A stretch of 64,000 bases of DNA. Origin: Ulota crispa (taxonomy: Eukaryota > Streptophyta > Bryopsida > Orthotrichales > Orthotrichaceae). Shown piece by piece: positions 12,542 to 23,500 of the stretch. Each line of letters opens with the position of its first letter. Position 1 is the first letter of the stretch. Made by a program: the position numbers and the translations under genes. The notes beneath the pieces are model-generated. The model made no database searches and was not told where the DNA came from. It worked only from the letters and a program-made list of their open reading frames with translations. The stretch covers positions 18,944,483-19,008,482 of the forward strand of contig OY987249.1 in assembly GCA_963920765.1 (NCBI GenBank). Reading direction: 5' to 3'.

Positions 12542-13714
12542 AACACCATATTCAGTCAATTGGGAAAAATGGAGGTACCATTTTGTACTCCACCTTAACC
12601 CCTAAAGGCCCAAGGAACCCATTTTGGGCTTTATGAGAACTTGGGCACACTCTATTGACTTCATAATTTGGAAATTTTTCATGAAATTTTTAGGATGGAT
12701 GCTACTCATCATAATCTACATGTGAAGCTTTAATTCATGTCATTTGGATAAGTATTGCAAAAGTTAGAAGGTTTTTTCAATTTCAATGTCAAACCGGGCA
12801 GCAAAAAATATATTCTAAATTTTTTATTTTTATTTTTATATAAATGTATAGAATGATACCTACTCAAAAAAAATTGAATCACTCAATTCCAAATAATGAG
12901 GTAAGAGTTAAAAGGAGTTTTATTTTGAGGGCAATGAAGGTAGGAAGAGGGTAGAAAAAACATATAAAGTTATCTTTTACTCTCAATTTTGAAAATTCTC
13001 AAATGAAAATGAAAACTAAAGTTACTAATCGTCTGTTAGAGCATTCTCAGCATTGGGATTAACAATTTTCAAATTCTTCCAAAACTTATTAGCATATAAG
13101 TTACATCTTTTTTTCATCATTACCTTTCATTTTACAATTTTTGTAAAAATGAATCCAAAGTTTTTTTTGGTTAAATTTTTTTATATATGCTTTCAACCCA
13201 TTTTCCAACATATTGCCAAAATTGCACAAGAAATACAACATACGTGTTTTTTTCTAAAAAAATTGAAAAAAAAAACTTCACCTTCTAGAAGGATTAGAAA
13301 AGCCTACATTTTGAAGTTTGGGCACATTGATCTTGCAATTGGTGGGGATATTCATTCTAAAATTTTGGGACAATGTAGTTGTGCAAGTCAACTAAAGGAT
13401 CCTATGGTTGGATTTGTGAAAAAGAAAGTTTCAATGAATGTTCCAACCCTAGTTTGGGGACTAGTATTTTGAAGCAGTTTTGAACCTCTAAACACAAAAG
13501 AATTTTAAGGGTTAAACCCAAAAAGGTGCCTTAAATCAAATTCAAAGGTATCAAATTCAATTTGAGCCATTAAGTTTTTTTCCCTTGCAAATTCCTCCTC
13601 TCAGGCAAGGGCACGTGTACCAAAAAAATGCTGCAAGCTTGATTTCAGATGATCACCTAAAACCTTTAAAATTCCAAAATGTACTATTTTCCCCAATTTA
13701 ATGAATATGGTGTT
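12542..13714. mobile_element. Small MITE (AACRYCATATTCATTAAATT ends) split by a TTAA-type insertion
   Basis: The outer element begins AACACCATATTCAGTCAATT and ends CAATTTAATGAATATGGTGTT, the same ends as the 284-bp copy at 40439-40722. Its halves are 12542-12594 and 13516-13714; the intervening TTAA-type element is listed separately. A homologous unsplit stretch on the minus strand at 46650-46757 gives the empty site. Confidence 0.8.
12595..13515. mobile_element. TTAA-type MITE, 921 bp, family D
   Basis: It begins TTAACCCCTAAAGGCCC and ends AATTTTAAGGGTTAA. A reverse copy interrupted by other DNA lies at about 54997-56639. The target is known exactly: the flank GGAGGTACCATTTTGTACTC plus CACCTTAA at 12571-12598 is identical for 28 bp to minus strand 46748-46721, where no element is present. 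The open frame at 13053-13472 lies inside and resembles no protein I know. Confidence 0.88.
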
Positions 13715-13916
13715 ATATTTGAAATAAATAGGATTCAATGGTTCATATTTTGAAATTTTTGGATAAGATATTATGTATTTATTTGAAATAAACTTTAGCA
13801 AATTCAGCCCTCACAAGTCTTCCGCCTTAGCACTCACATAAATAAATTGCAAAGAATGTCCACCAAAATTCACGTTATTACTGCCCTTCTACTACTCATC
13901 ATTTCTAGAAATTTGT

Positions 13917-14428
13917 TTAACCCCTAAGTGCTCAACGCTGCCCAAGATGAAAAAGATTTTTTTTTTTGAAAAAAAAATTATTAATAGAAAATCAAGTCTA
14001 TTTTCCAACCCAACTTGAATCATGTCAATTCAAGTTAAAACTCCATCAAGGAGAATTTTTCAAAAACAAACACTTCAATATTTGTTAATGTTATAAAATC
14101 TACTATTTTGGGAAACTAATGATGTTCTCTCTTTTGAAAAGATTTCATTTTTGAAGTTTATAATAGAATGTCTGTTTTTAACCAATCATACCAAAATTTA
14201 AAATTTATGAATAAAATTTGTAATTTTGGTGAATATTAAATGGTAAATGCTTCTAAATTCATTAAATAAAAATTCAAAACTTTTTTTGAATGTTTGACTA
14301 TATGGATAATTACTAAACATCATGGTTCTTGTTTTCTCTTTTAAAATAAACTTCATCAAAGTTTCATAAGTATCATTTTATAATGCATCTATGTTTTGCC
14401 CTTACCTCCTTGGGCGTTTAGGGGTTAA
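13917..14428. mobile_element. TTAA-type MITE, 512 bp, family F
   Basis: It begins TTAACCCCTAAGTGCTCAAC and ends TTGGGCGTTTAGGGGTTAA. It is flanked by GTT and TGT outside the TTAA, so no longer duplication is present. No coding capacity. Confidence 0.8.
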
Positions 14429-14556
14429 TGTTCATTTTTATAATCCAAATGTAGGGACAATGTACTATTGGGAATGACATAAGTTGGAGTTATCTCATGT
14501 ATACGCAAATGCACTAGTTGCATGTTATTTGAAAAATAACTTGAACAATGCAATTT

Positions 14557-15207
14557 TTAACCCCTAAATGTCGAAGGCACCACATTTTGGTGCCAACAAT
14601 ATTTAGAAGTTCAATAAAACCTAACTATGCTGCTATTTAGTATTTTGTATATTTAGAATTATTCTTTTTGAAGTTTAGTTTTAGAATCAAAAACCTGATT
14701 TCAAAAATTAAAAATTGTGAATTTTCTATTGAAGATTTTGTGCAAGGGTGTCCATTGCAATCTTGAATTTTTTAATGTTGAGAGCTCATGAAAATGAGCC
14801 TCATAAAAACTAGATCTTGGAGAAAAATGCACACTAAAAATTCATTTTAAAAATTTGTAAAAGTGATTTTGAAAAGCCATAAATAGATTTGAGTTAAGGA
14901 TGTTATGTCCTTTAACCTTGTATATTTTGGTGACCAACATTTTAGTTTGACATGTGAAAAGAGGATTGAAAGACTTGAAGTCATTTTTGCAATTTTAACA
15001 CCCTCTTGATCAAACATTATAATCTTTCAATCCATAAGCAGTATAGTTGTGTTTTCTTTTCCTATGTGATGCCTAACATAACTAGTTTGAATTTGTACAG
15101 TTACAATTAAACTTTTTTTGATACAAATTATCAAAATGTTGGCTTTTTGTTTAGTTTAGAGAAAATTCCTAAAAGCTCAAAAAAGGCCTTGGGCAATTAG
15201 GGGTTAA
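14557..15207. mobile_element. TTAA-type MITE, 651 bp, family G
   Basis: It begins TTAACCCCTAAATGTCGAAG and ends GGGCAATTAGGGGTTAA. Internal sequence (for example GGGTGTCCATTGCAATCTTG) is shared with 33510-34149 and 53072-53722. No coding capacity. Confidence 0.85.
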
Positions 15208-15297
15208 AAATGAAATTGTGCATCTGTGGTTCAAAGTTTGCAACAATGGGCTATGTTTTTTTCAAAATGTTGATCTTGACTCTTCAGTGTAAAATCC

Positions 15298-16209
15298 TTA
15301 ACCCTTTAAAGACCACACACATTTTCACAAAATCCATTAGAAAGTGGGGTAGTAAACTTGGATGTGCATTTGAATCAAATATGGACTTGATTTCAACAAT
15401 CCAACCGTAAAAATGGGAATTACACCTTGTTTACTATAACGCATCAAAATTTCACCTAGATCTATGATTGGAGATGAAATATTATAATGATTGAGTGAGT
15501 TGTAGGTGGAAAATCTCTAGTTTTTGTGCTTGTGTGGTTTTGGATCTTACTACTTCATAGAAACTTTGCTTGTGAAGAGCCTTGTATTTCTAAAAAGCAA
15601 GGTTTCTCAACTTTCCAATGAGACTAGTTTCACACAAAATTGATAAAAATGGCAATCACAAGGTGTATCTAAGTGGACAAAAAGGGTAAAAAATCTCACT
15701 TTATTTGCTACCCAAAACAATTTTGCAAGAAAATCAATAAATGCTATGGAAAATCCAATCGGTGAAAATAGTAAAGAATTGGCCTTAAATGAAGGACATT
15801 TTTTTTAAAGATGAAATGATAGCATCATTTCAATAGATTTTCAAATACTACAATTATACTACTACCGTATAGAGAAACAAAACAAGCATATTTCTTGAAG
15901 AATTTGAAAAAATTTAAGACCGTACAATTGAAATTTGACATTCTTCTTAAATGTTTAATGTATTGTGTTGTTGCTTTGATCCATCTTTGACCAAATATGG
16001 ATACGTATTTTGAGGCCATGCTGTATAAACACCATTATTTATGAACTCACATACCCAATACCATTGTTGTTTGTTTGGTTGGATGCAAAATTCTAGTGAT
16101 CACTAGCGTTCTGCAAGACCAATTTCCAAATTGTTGAGCAATTTTACTCTATACGCCAAAAACCACTCTCCCTAACCAAAATATGGTTCAGTGGTCTCTA
16201 AAGGGTTAA
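15298..16209. mobile_element. TTAA-type MITE, 912 bp, family L
   Basis: It begins TTAACCCTTTAAAGACCAC and ends GGTCTCTAAAGGGTTAA. It is a reverse-oriented copy of 5641-6551 with matching length and shared internal blocks such as GTGATCACTAG. Confidence 0.85.
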
Positions 16210-16619
16210 GATTGATGCCAAAAGTTCAACCAAAGAGGAACAGAGATTGGAGACATTCTTGGGCTCTAATCGAAACTGACTTTTCACTATAAAAGCCCTT
16301 GAATTGGCATTAGAAATCCAACTACTAAGGAATAACGGAATAAAGATTAGGACCTTCTTGAGCTCCAAAACCATCTCAACTTCTATTGCAAAGTGGACCT
16401 TATACAATGCATATAACAATGAAACAAAAGAAATTAAAAATCTCAATTGTACTAGGTTTAGTATATTGCACATGTGAGTTTGTGGGCCTATGGTGGAAAA
16501 GCAAAAAAATTACTTAGCTAAAAACGTAAGGATTTAGTTTTTTATGGCTATAAAACTAAATATGAAAATTTTGAGTTTGTATTAGGATTCAAAGACCCTA
16601 CTTAAATCTAAGGGGCAGG

Positions 16620-16915
16620 CGATTCACATTATGTCCAGCATCCCACCAATAGCTGAAAATATGGTTGGTGAAGAGCCAAAAGTTGGAATTTGACACTTCA
16701 CACTATGTCCTAAGTTTTATGTCCCAATTTCTTGCATTTTATTTACATGGCAACATTTTATGAAAATATTAGTGCCAAAATTTCCAAAAAGTATTGCCAT
16801 GTAAACAAATACAATATGAAATTTGGGATGTAGTATGAAGTGCCAAGTCCCAACTTTTGGCTCTTCACTAATCATATTCTCAAATTTTAACTGGACATGA
16901 GACACAGCATGAATT
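16620..16915. repeat. Foldback repeat of about 295 bp
   Basis: The left arm containing GTGAAGAGCCAAAAGTTGG pairs with the right arm containing CCCAACTTTTGGCTCTTCAC. The pairing continues through TTTACATGGCAA and TTGCCATGTAAA towards the centre near 16770, with scattered mismatches and small gaps. Confidence 0.7.
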
Positions 16916-16943
16916 GAGCTTAAGAAGTATACAAGGAGATATA

Positions 16944-17872
16944 TTAACCCCTAAAGGACCATGGCCTTTATTTTGTCAAAGGACACTCAGAATTGCCACT
17001 TCTATGGCAAAGAGTAAAAAAGTTTGAAAATTGGTCATTTTGCATAATTGACCATAGGATCTTCTACTAGACTTGTATAAGAATGTGTCATTCAAAACTT
17101 AAAAACTTAACTAGCACAGATTGCAAGATATTTGCGTTTAAAGTATAAAAAACAAGTTTTTTTGCACCTTGCATGACTAGATTATTTGACTTTAAACTTT
17201 TTTGACTTAAATTTTTTGCACCATGGAGTTTTGAGGTTTATTTTATTATGCTGGGGAATTGAGTTGAGAATCTTTGGAAAAAAACCAAAACAAAAAATAC
17301 TTAATTTTCATTCTTTAAAAAAACATTAGGTAGAAGAAGGTATGTGATTGAACAAAAACTTAAATTGCTAATAATCTTGCAATGGAATTGAAACTCAATA
17401 ATCCCAATGGTGAGGTTGTTCTAGAAAGAAAACTTCACCCTCTCCAACAATTTTTTTTGAAAAAATGTTAAGCTTCCATTCCAAAATGAACTGTATAAGT
17501 TATTTTTTCAAAAGGATGCTTGAATTGCCCAATAAACAAGATTGTCCATAACTTTCTCATAACTAGTCCAAATGGAATGAATCAAAGCTTCAAATGTAAA
17601 CAAAGATATAATCTACAAGGGAAAAAAATTAAAAAAAATAAATCAAGTTTATGTAATTTTTTTTTGCTGCCCGGACCCCCAAATTTTTGCGTATTTGGAC
17701 ATAACTTTTGCTCCTTGGCATAAATTGGAATAAAAATGATATTCTCCAAAAGCTAATGTGTTTTACTATTTTCAAAAAAAGTTTCAAAAAATTGGGACAA
17801 AAATTGAGACCATAGGTACTTACCTGAAATCCCATTTGTCCCGCAAACAGACAATGATCCTTTAGGGGTTAA
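16944..17872. mobile_element. TTAA-type MITE, 929 bp, family A, complete
   Basis: It begins TTAACCCCTAAAGGACCATG and ends GATCCTTTAGGGGTTAA. It is the reverse complement of 1-720 and 47480-48399. Bases immediately outside the TTAA (ATA on the left, GTG on the right) do not form a longer duplication. Confidence 0.88.
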
Positions 17873-18452
17873 GTGACCAACAACAAAATAGGACAAAGTT
17901 TTAATCTTTATGGTTGTTTATAAGAACCCACCCTGTCCTACAAACAAGAATGTGCAGTATACGAAGTAGCTGTGCTGTCTCTAGTATTACTTTAGTGAGT
18001 ATACCAGCTACTTTAGTGAGTTCACCAAAGACAAGAACAAACATAATACGATTTCCACATTCCCTTACTAGTAGGCCTTTCACAAAACCATGCAATAATG
18101 CAGTCCATGAGTAACATGCTTTTGCCTCTTCATGGAGTTGCCAGCCTGCTTGCCTGCAAAGTGGGCAACATGCACAAGACCCCCTAAAAAAATTAAAGCA
18201 GAGAAAAAAAAGATAGAAAGCAAGAAAGAAAAGACAGATTCCTGGGAGCATCTCCAGCGGTGCACTTCAAATTGGAAATTCAAGAGATCACATCTATTTT
18301 TGAGGTGCCCTCAAAATTCTTGTTCTCCACCCTTGTACTTCACACACGCTCCATAACATAGTCATTTAACCATTCACCAAGGGGAATTTAGGTTAAAGCT
18401 CACTAAATTCAGGATAAATAGTTTTTTGAAGGGCCATTGCTTGACACATTAA
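17873..18452. other. No gene recognised
   Basis: Slightly less AT-rich than its surroundings. The overlapping open frames at 17901-18356 on both strands have no recognisable features. GAGCATCTCCAGC at 18246 resembles the terminus of the MITE that starts at 18453 and may be a fragment of it. Confidence 0.4.
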
Positions 18453-18861
18453 GAGCATCTCTAGCTACTTGCTTTGTCAAACTACGTCAAATTAGTTTTC
18501 AAAAGGACAATGGATTTGAACCTGCATGAAGTGGTAGGGTACGTTGTGGCTTGAAACTCTATGCAACCTGGAAGGTTTAGGACCTGCAATTGCGTCAAAA
18601 TGTGTCGCAAAGGTACACATGGCTAGGAAGTGACGTTGTGACAATTTGCGGGCTTTTAAATACGTGAATAGTGCATGATAAGGCTGTGAAGGGGGGCATG
18701 TAGAAAGTTGAAATTTGGTGTGGTTGTGGCTAAATTTGGAGGCCTTGTACTTGCATATCTGCAAGTGCAATGCCGTTGGAAGCTCAAAATTTGCAAGCCA
18801 TTATAGGTTGGCATGCCAAATTTGTTTCTAGGGCTCATTTCATGGGTGGTCATAGATGCTC
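18453..18861. mobile_element. MITE with GAGCATCT ends and TAA target duplication
   Basis: It starts GAGCATCTCTAGC after TAA (18450-18452) and ends CATAGATGCTC before TAA (18862-18864). A 3-bp TAA duplication fits PIF/Harbinger-type elements. Another member is at 45422-46064. Confidence 0.7.
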
Positions 18862-20502
18862 TAAGATGGAGTGCCATGAGGGTATTTTGAGGGACTTGGA
18901 GCATTTATCATTCATGCTTGAGGTGTGTCAAATCTTGCAAGTGCAATGATGGAGACACTCTAGGGGCACCATCAAACCAACACTCTAAATAACTCACCAT
19001 ACATATGAATATCTTTTGCTTGATGTGAAATTAGGACTTGTGATTATTATCATTGCATGGAAGCATATAAATAAACTCTCTAAATAAACCAAACTATACA
19101 CGGATTTGAAGATTAGGAAACCAAAATATAGCCTATATATTGACAGCAAGCGAAAAGAAAAATGAAGATGGAAAATCATGCATAAGAAAGAAAACCCAAA
19201 ATTGTGGCACATTGAATTTTCAAACTTTACTACACCATTACCAAGGATTAGCTTTCTTAGGCAAAACTTGTTGTCTCTTTTGTCTTCTAACTTGATTTCA
19301 ATGAACTTTGTTTTGGTTATCTAGTTTTCAAATCCATATATAGTTATGTTTATTTAGAGATTTTATTTATGGGCTTCCAATTTTACACCAAGCAAAAGAG
19401 AGTAATACTTTTGATGAGTTGTTTAGAATGTAGGGTGAAACCAAAAACAACATTTGATTGCATGATATTCATTTAATGATCAAACCTCATATAAATCCCT
19501 CAAGAATTAAGATGTAAATTCCCGATTGTTAACCCATAAGGGAGACAATGTCCATTACAGATGGGCAATGAATATTTTCAAATTCTTACACTATCAGCTA
19601 CATGAAACAAATGAAGTACATCCATGTACATTTAAAAACGGTTTTTATTGATTAGTTAACTACATAATTTCTTGTTAGGCTCTAAATCAATTCATGCAAA
19701 GATAGAATCATAAGAAAACACAAAATTGAAGATCACACTTGTGGAACCTTCTTTTGTTTCTAAAACTCCATATGTACATGCTTCGTCCTCCCAGGCAGTC
19801 TTAGGGATTAACAAACATAAACAAGCAAATACAACTCCAATTCGAATTTTCAATTCTACAATTGAAAAAAAGGTAAAACTTAAATCCAGCAAATATCCAA
19901 AGTATTATTAAGAACAAGATAAGTTCAAGTTCACACCTACAAGCATACATGATGAGCATCTCCCCTTTTGAATACAACTCACAATTTGCAGTACCTGCAA
20001 GTCCATAAATCACCTTTTTATCCTGATAAATAAGTACAGAAATACAATCCTAAACCCTAGACCCAAATTTAAGCTGTCTTGTTGTTAAGGGACGGACTCC
20101 AGTACTGTTGGCATAATTGATCTTCAAAGGACATTATGCAATGTAACCATGTACCTCATCCTATCCCATGTGGCTTTACCTCTATTTTTCCAAGTAGAGC
20201 ATATCATGTACCCTATACCTTTAAATTGAGAGAATCATGGTGGCTTGCCATTCATAAGGAACTGTGCACAAATACCGTCAAATATCTACCTAAGGGACAT
20301 CTGATTTCTGGTGTTGCAACTAATGCGGCATTTGGGGAACTTTAAATTTTCATTAACATATTTTCATAAGGACTTTGAAACAAGTTCACCAAAGTGGATG
20401 GATTTTCTCTCACCCCCACCCGATGATGCCCCATCTTGACATGCGAAGACCCTATACAAAAGAAAAAAGGTGGCTGGTTCTCTTCATATATTTGTGCATT
20501 GG
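18862..20502. other. No gene recognised; right side should hold the UVR8 3' untranslated region
   Basis: AT-rich. The bases just left of 20503 follow the UVR8 stop codon and are expected to be its 3' untranslated region. An AATGAAA-like signal on the minus strand lies near 20350, but I cannot fix the poly(A) site. Confidence 0.4.
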
Positions 20503-23500
20503 TCAAGTCTCCACTTGCATGCGACTGGTATCCGTGTCTGGGACATTCGCATCAGGGCCCACAGAGCTCGAGCTATGGGACTCCACTCCGCTGTGAGACT
20601 CCACCTCTGCAAGTTCGTCAGCCTGAAATCAATCAACGCACTTGACAAGGTCAGCACAAAACCTCAAACTCCTTAAAAGGACAACATTGTTGGCATTAAA
20701 TTGCAGGGGAGGAGGCTTTGCATTAAAAGAAACTAACCTAAACCTAAAGCTTTGCAGAGGAGGTTTTGCATTACATTGAGAAAAGCTACCCTAAGGTAGT
20801 TTGAGTAGGTACCTTACTCAAAAAGGCAAGCCTATGCTATAAGCTACAAGGACAAAGCCTTTTTGCAACATGGTTACTTGTTGTTATTATAATTAATGAT
20901 GTAAAGATTGAACAACAGGTTATGAAATTCTAGAAATGGCCAAGAAGAACTGAACAAGACATTGGTGACCGAGATGGTAAGGACCTCAGTAGATATATCC
21001 AAAACTGCCACTTCTGGTGGTGAGCACAATTCGTGTTGTTGAATTAGACGCATTATCATACACTCTAGTTAGCTACGCTAACCTTAACCTTGAACCCTTT
21101 CGCTTGTTAGATCTACGATATATATAATACCTAGATAACATTAGGTTAACTCCAACCCTAAACTTTGTCAGTATAAGACTAGTGCTGATAGTGCACCAGA
21201 CAAGGTTGAAGAGCAAAGAGTCAAATATTATTGGGCAAGATGCCAATTCAGTAAGCAATTTTGGAAACGTTCCTAACGTTTTTTAGTCGGTCTTCAAGGG
21301 CTTAGAATGATGAGAAGGATTGTAGTATATAATCCTCTTATGACTGATTAAGGAGATAGTGACACAATCGCCATGAACACCAAAACTGAGGTTCTGGATG
21401 GCCCCACTTTAAAGTAAGAAATCCCGCAAGCAAGCATGTACCTAAAGCAAGTCCTCATAAACTCAAACAAAAAAATAGATTCTCATAAAAAAATGTTCAA
21501 TAATAGGACAATGAACTTAGGAGACAAATTTATAAAATTTACACAACTTTGACATCCTACAACTTTAGCAAACAATGTTCAAATGCCATTCTTGAACTTC
21601 ACCAAAATTTAGCAGGAATTTTGTCTACGTGTGAGACGGGACAAAAAAGGAGCAAACCTCACTTGCATAATTAACAAAAATTGACTCAATTATAGGTGAC
21701 AAGATCTAATGCCCTCCACGAAGAGGGGCTAAGTGAAGGGTAAGGCACGTCCTCAAAGGTATTTCCGTAAAGTTTTGATTGAGCAAGTCTTTTGCAAATA
21801 GTTTGCCTGCAGAAACCAGGAGCTTCAAGGCAAGCGGGTCTTACGTTTTTTCGTCTTTAATAGAAAATCCCGAGCATGTAAAAAAACTATGAAAAACTTG
21901 AGAGGAAAGAACGCCTTACAGAAGTGTTCTGCGTCGACCTCCTTGACGGAGCGCCTAATGCTTCATTAGGAACCACTGCATATCGCTCTGAGGGTGAAAC
22001 GAAGAACGCAGCTGCTCATCAAACACATGTCCAACAAATGGAAATCAACGGTGAGCATAGGAGAATGAAAATTTCAGCTTCAAATGCAGGGAAATCTCTC
22101 ATAAATTTATAGCAAGAGCTAGTCTACGTAATAGGGAATTACGTATTATTCATCCATTTCTACAAACCATGGTTCGTCCATTTCCCTATGGTGGTTTACA
22201 TTGCCCTACTCATCAAGTAACACCCTACACCTACCACACTCTGAGACCAAATACTGGCATTGGAGAACAAACCAAGCATACATGGTCATGTTTGTCACAC
22301 TGGCGTAATTTCATGGAGTTGACACACTTGTATAAAAACATATATATACTCATACCAGGCTATTAAAACTCTCAGGATTCATCACTTGAAAAGACCAATC
22401 TAAGCAATTCTCGACTCCTCTTAAAAACCACACCTTGGCACCACATTCGAAATCCACAAAAAATATCGAATATAAGGTTATATACCTGGCACGCTTGTGG
22501 AGTGTGAGCAGGCAATTTGCTGACACGCAATTCCATCTGCGCTTAGAAGCTCAACCAACTTTGGTGTAAATCTGCAGGCAATGAACTCCAAACCCGAGTA
22601 TCAAATATCATAAAACGTAAGAGCTGCTAAGCAAGGGCAGGGAGAGGACATCGTTGATCAACATTTGCATGTGTTTGGGCATGAACAAGTATGAAGAGTG
22701 AACAAAGGCATTGGTAATATTGCGGGTGTGTAATTATTTTGTGGTTTTTGAACCCTTATTTGTATATTCTCCATTAAGATTTCTACTACCACGGGGCAAG
22801 TACTTTGACACAAGAGTCTGGCACTTTGATAAATTGTATGTGAGGACCAAATTATTTGATCATAGAACTGGAATTGCAAAACTTGACAACACTAAGTGTT
22901 CTAATTTCTATAAGAAAGGGCACATGAATTAAAGCTTGCACCTGTCCACAGCGTCTCCATGACCAAGCTGGCCACTTGTCCCTCGACCCCAACTGTAAAC
23001 ATTTGCGCGCAGAGTCGTTGCTATTGTATGCCGCCACCCACATGTCACCTGTACTACTCTCTGGTTGATAAAATTAAACCAAAAAACAGAGAGAGGTGGC
23101 GGTGTTAACAAATCTTGAAACCAGAATTAGTATATATATCATGAAATGGCCTGCACATGACCCTTTCCTCCACTCTAAATCAAGACTATCACACGTCATT
23201 ATTCTACAATGGATCTAATGAGTGTTTGAATGCTACTGAAAAAAGTAAGGTATCCACTTGACAGAGGGAACAGAACCACCTCAATATCCATCCATTGGTG
23301 CATATTCTCCTAATCATCTTTTCACTTTTCATTCAAGAGCTTGACCACTAGAAACATAGCTAGAAAAATAAATAATAGTTACACATATTAAGGTCAACTT
23401 CCATGTAGCATCGACATCACAGAATTGCAGAAATGACAAAGGAGTTACAGAACTATGTATAAAATTTTGTTAGAAAACAACAAAATGGGAGTTTGGAAAT

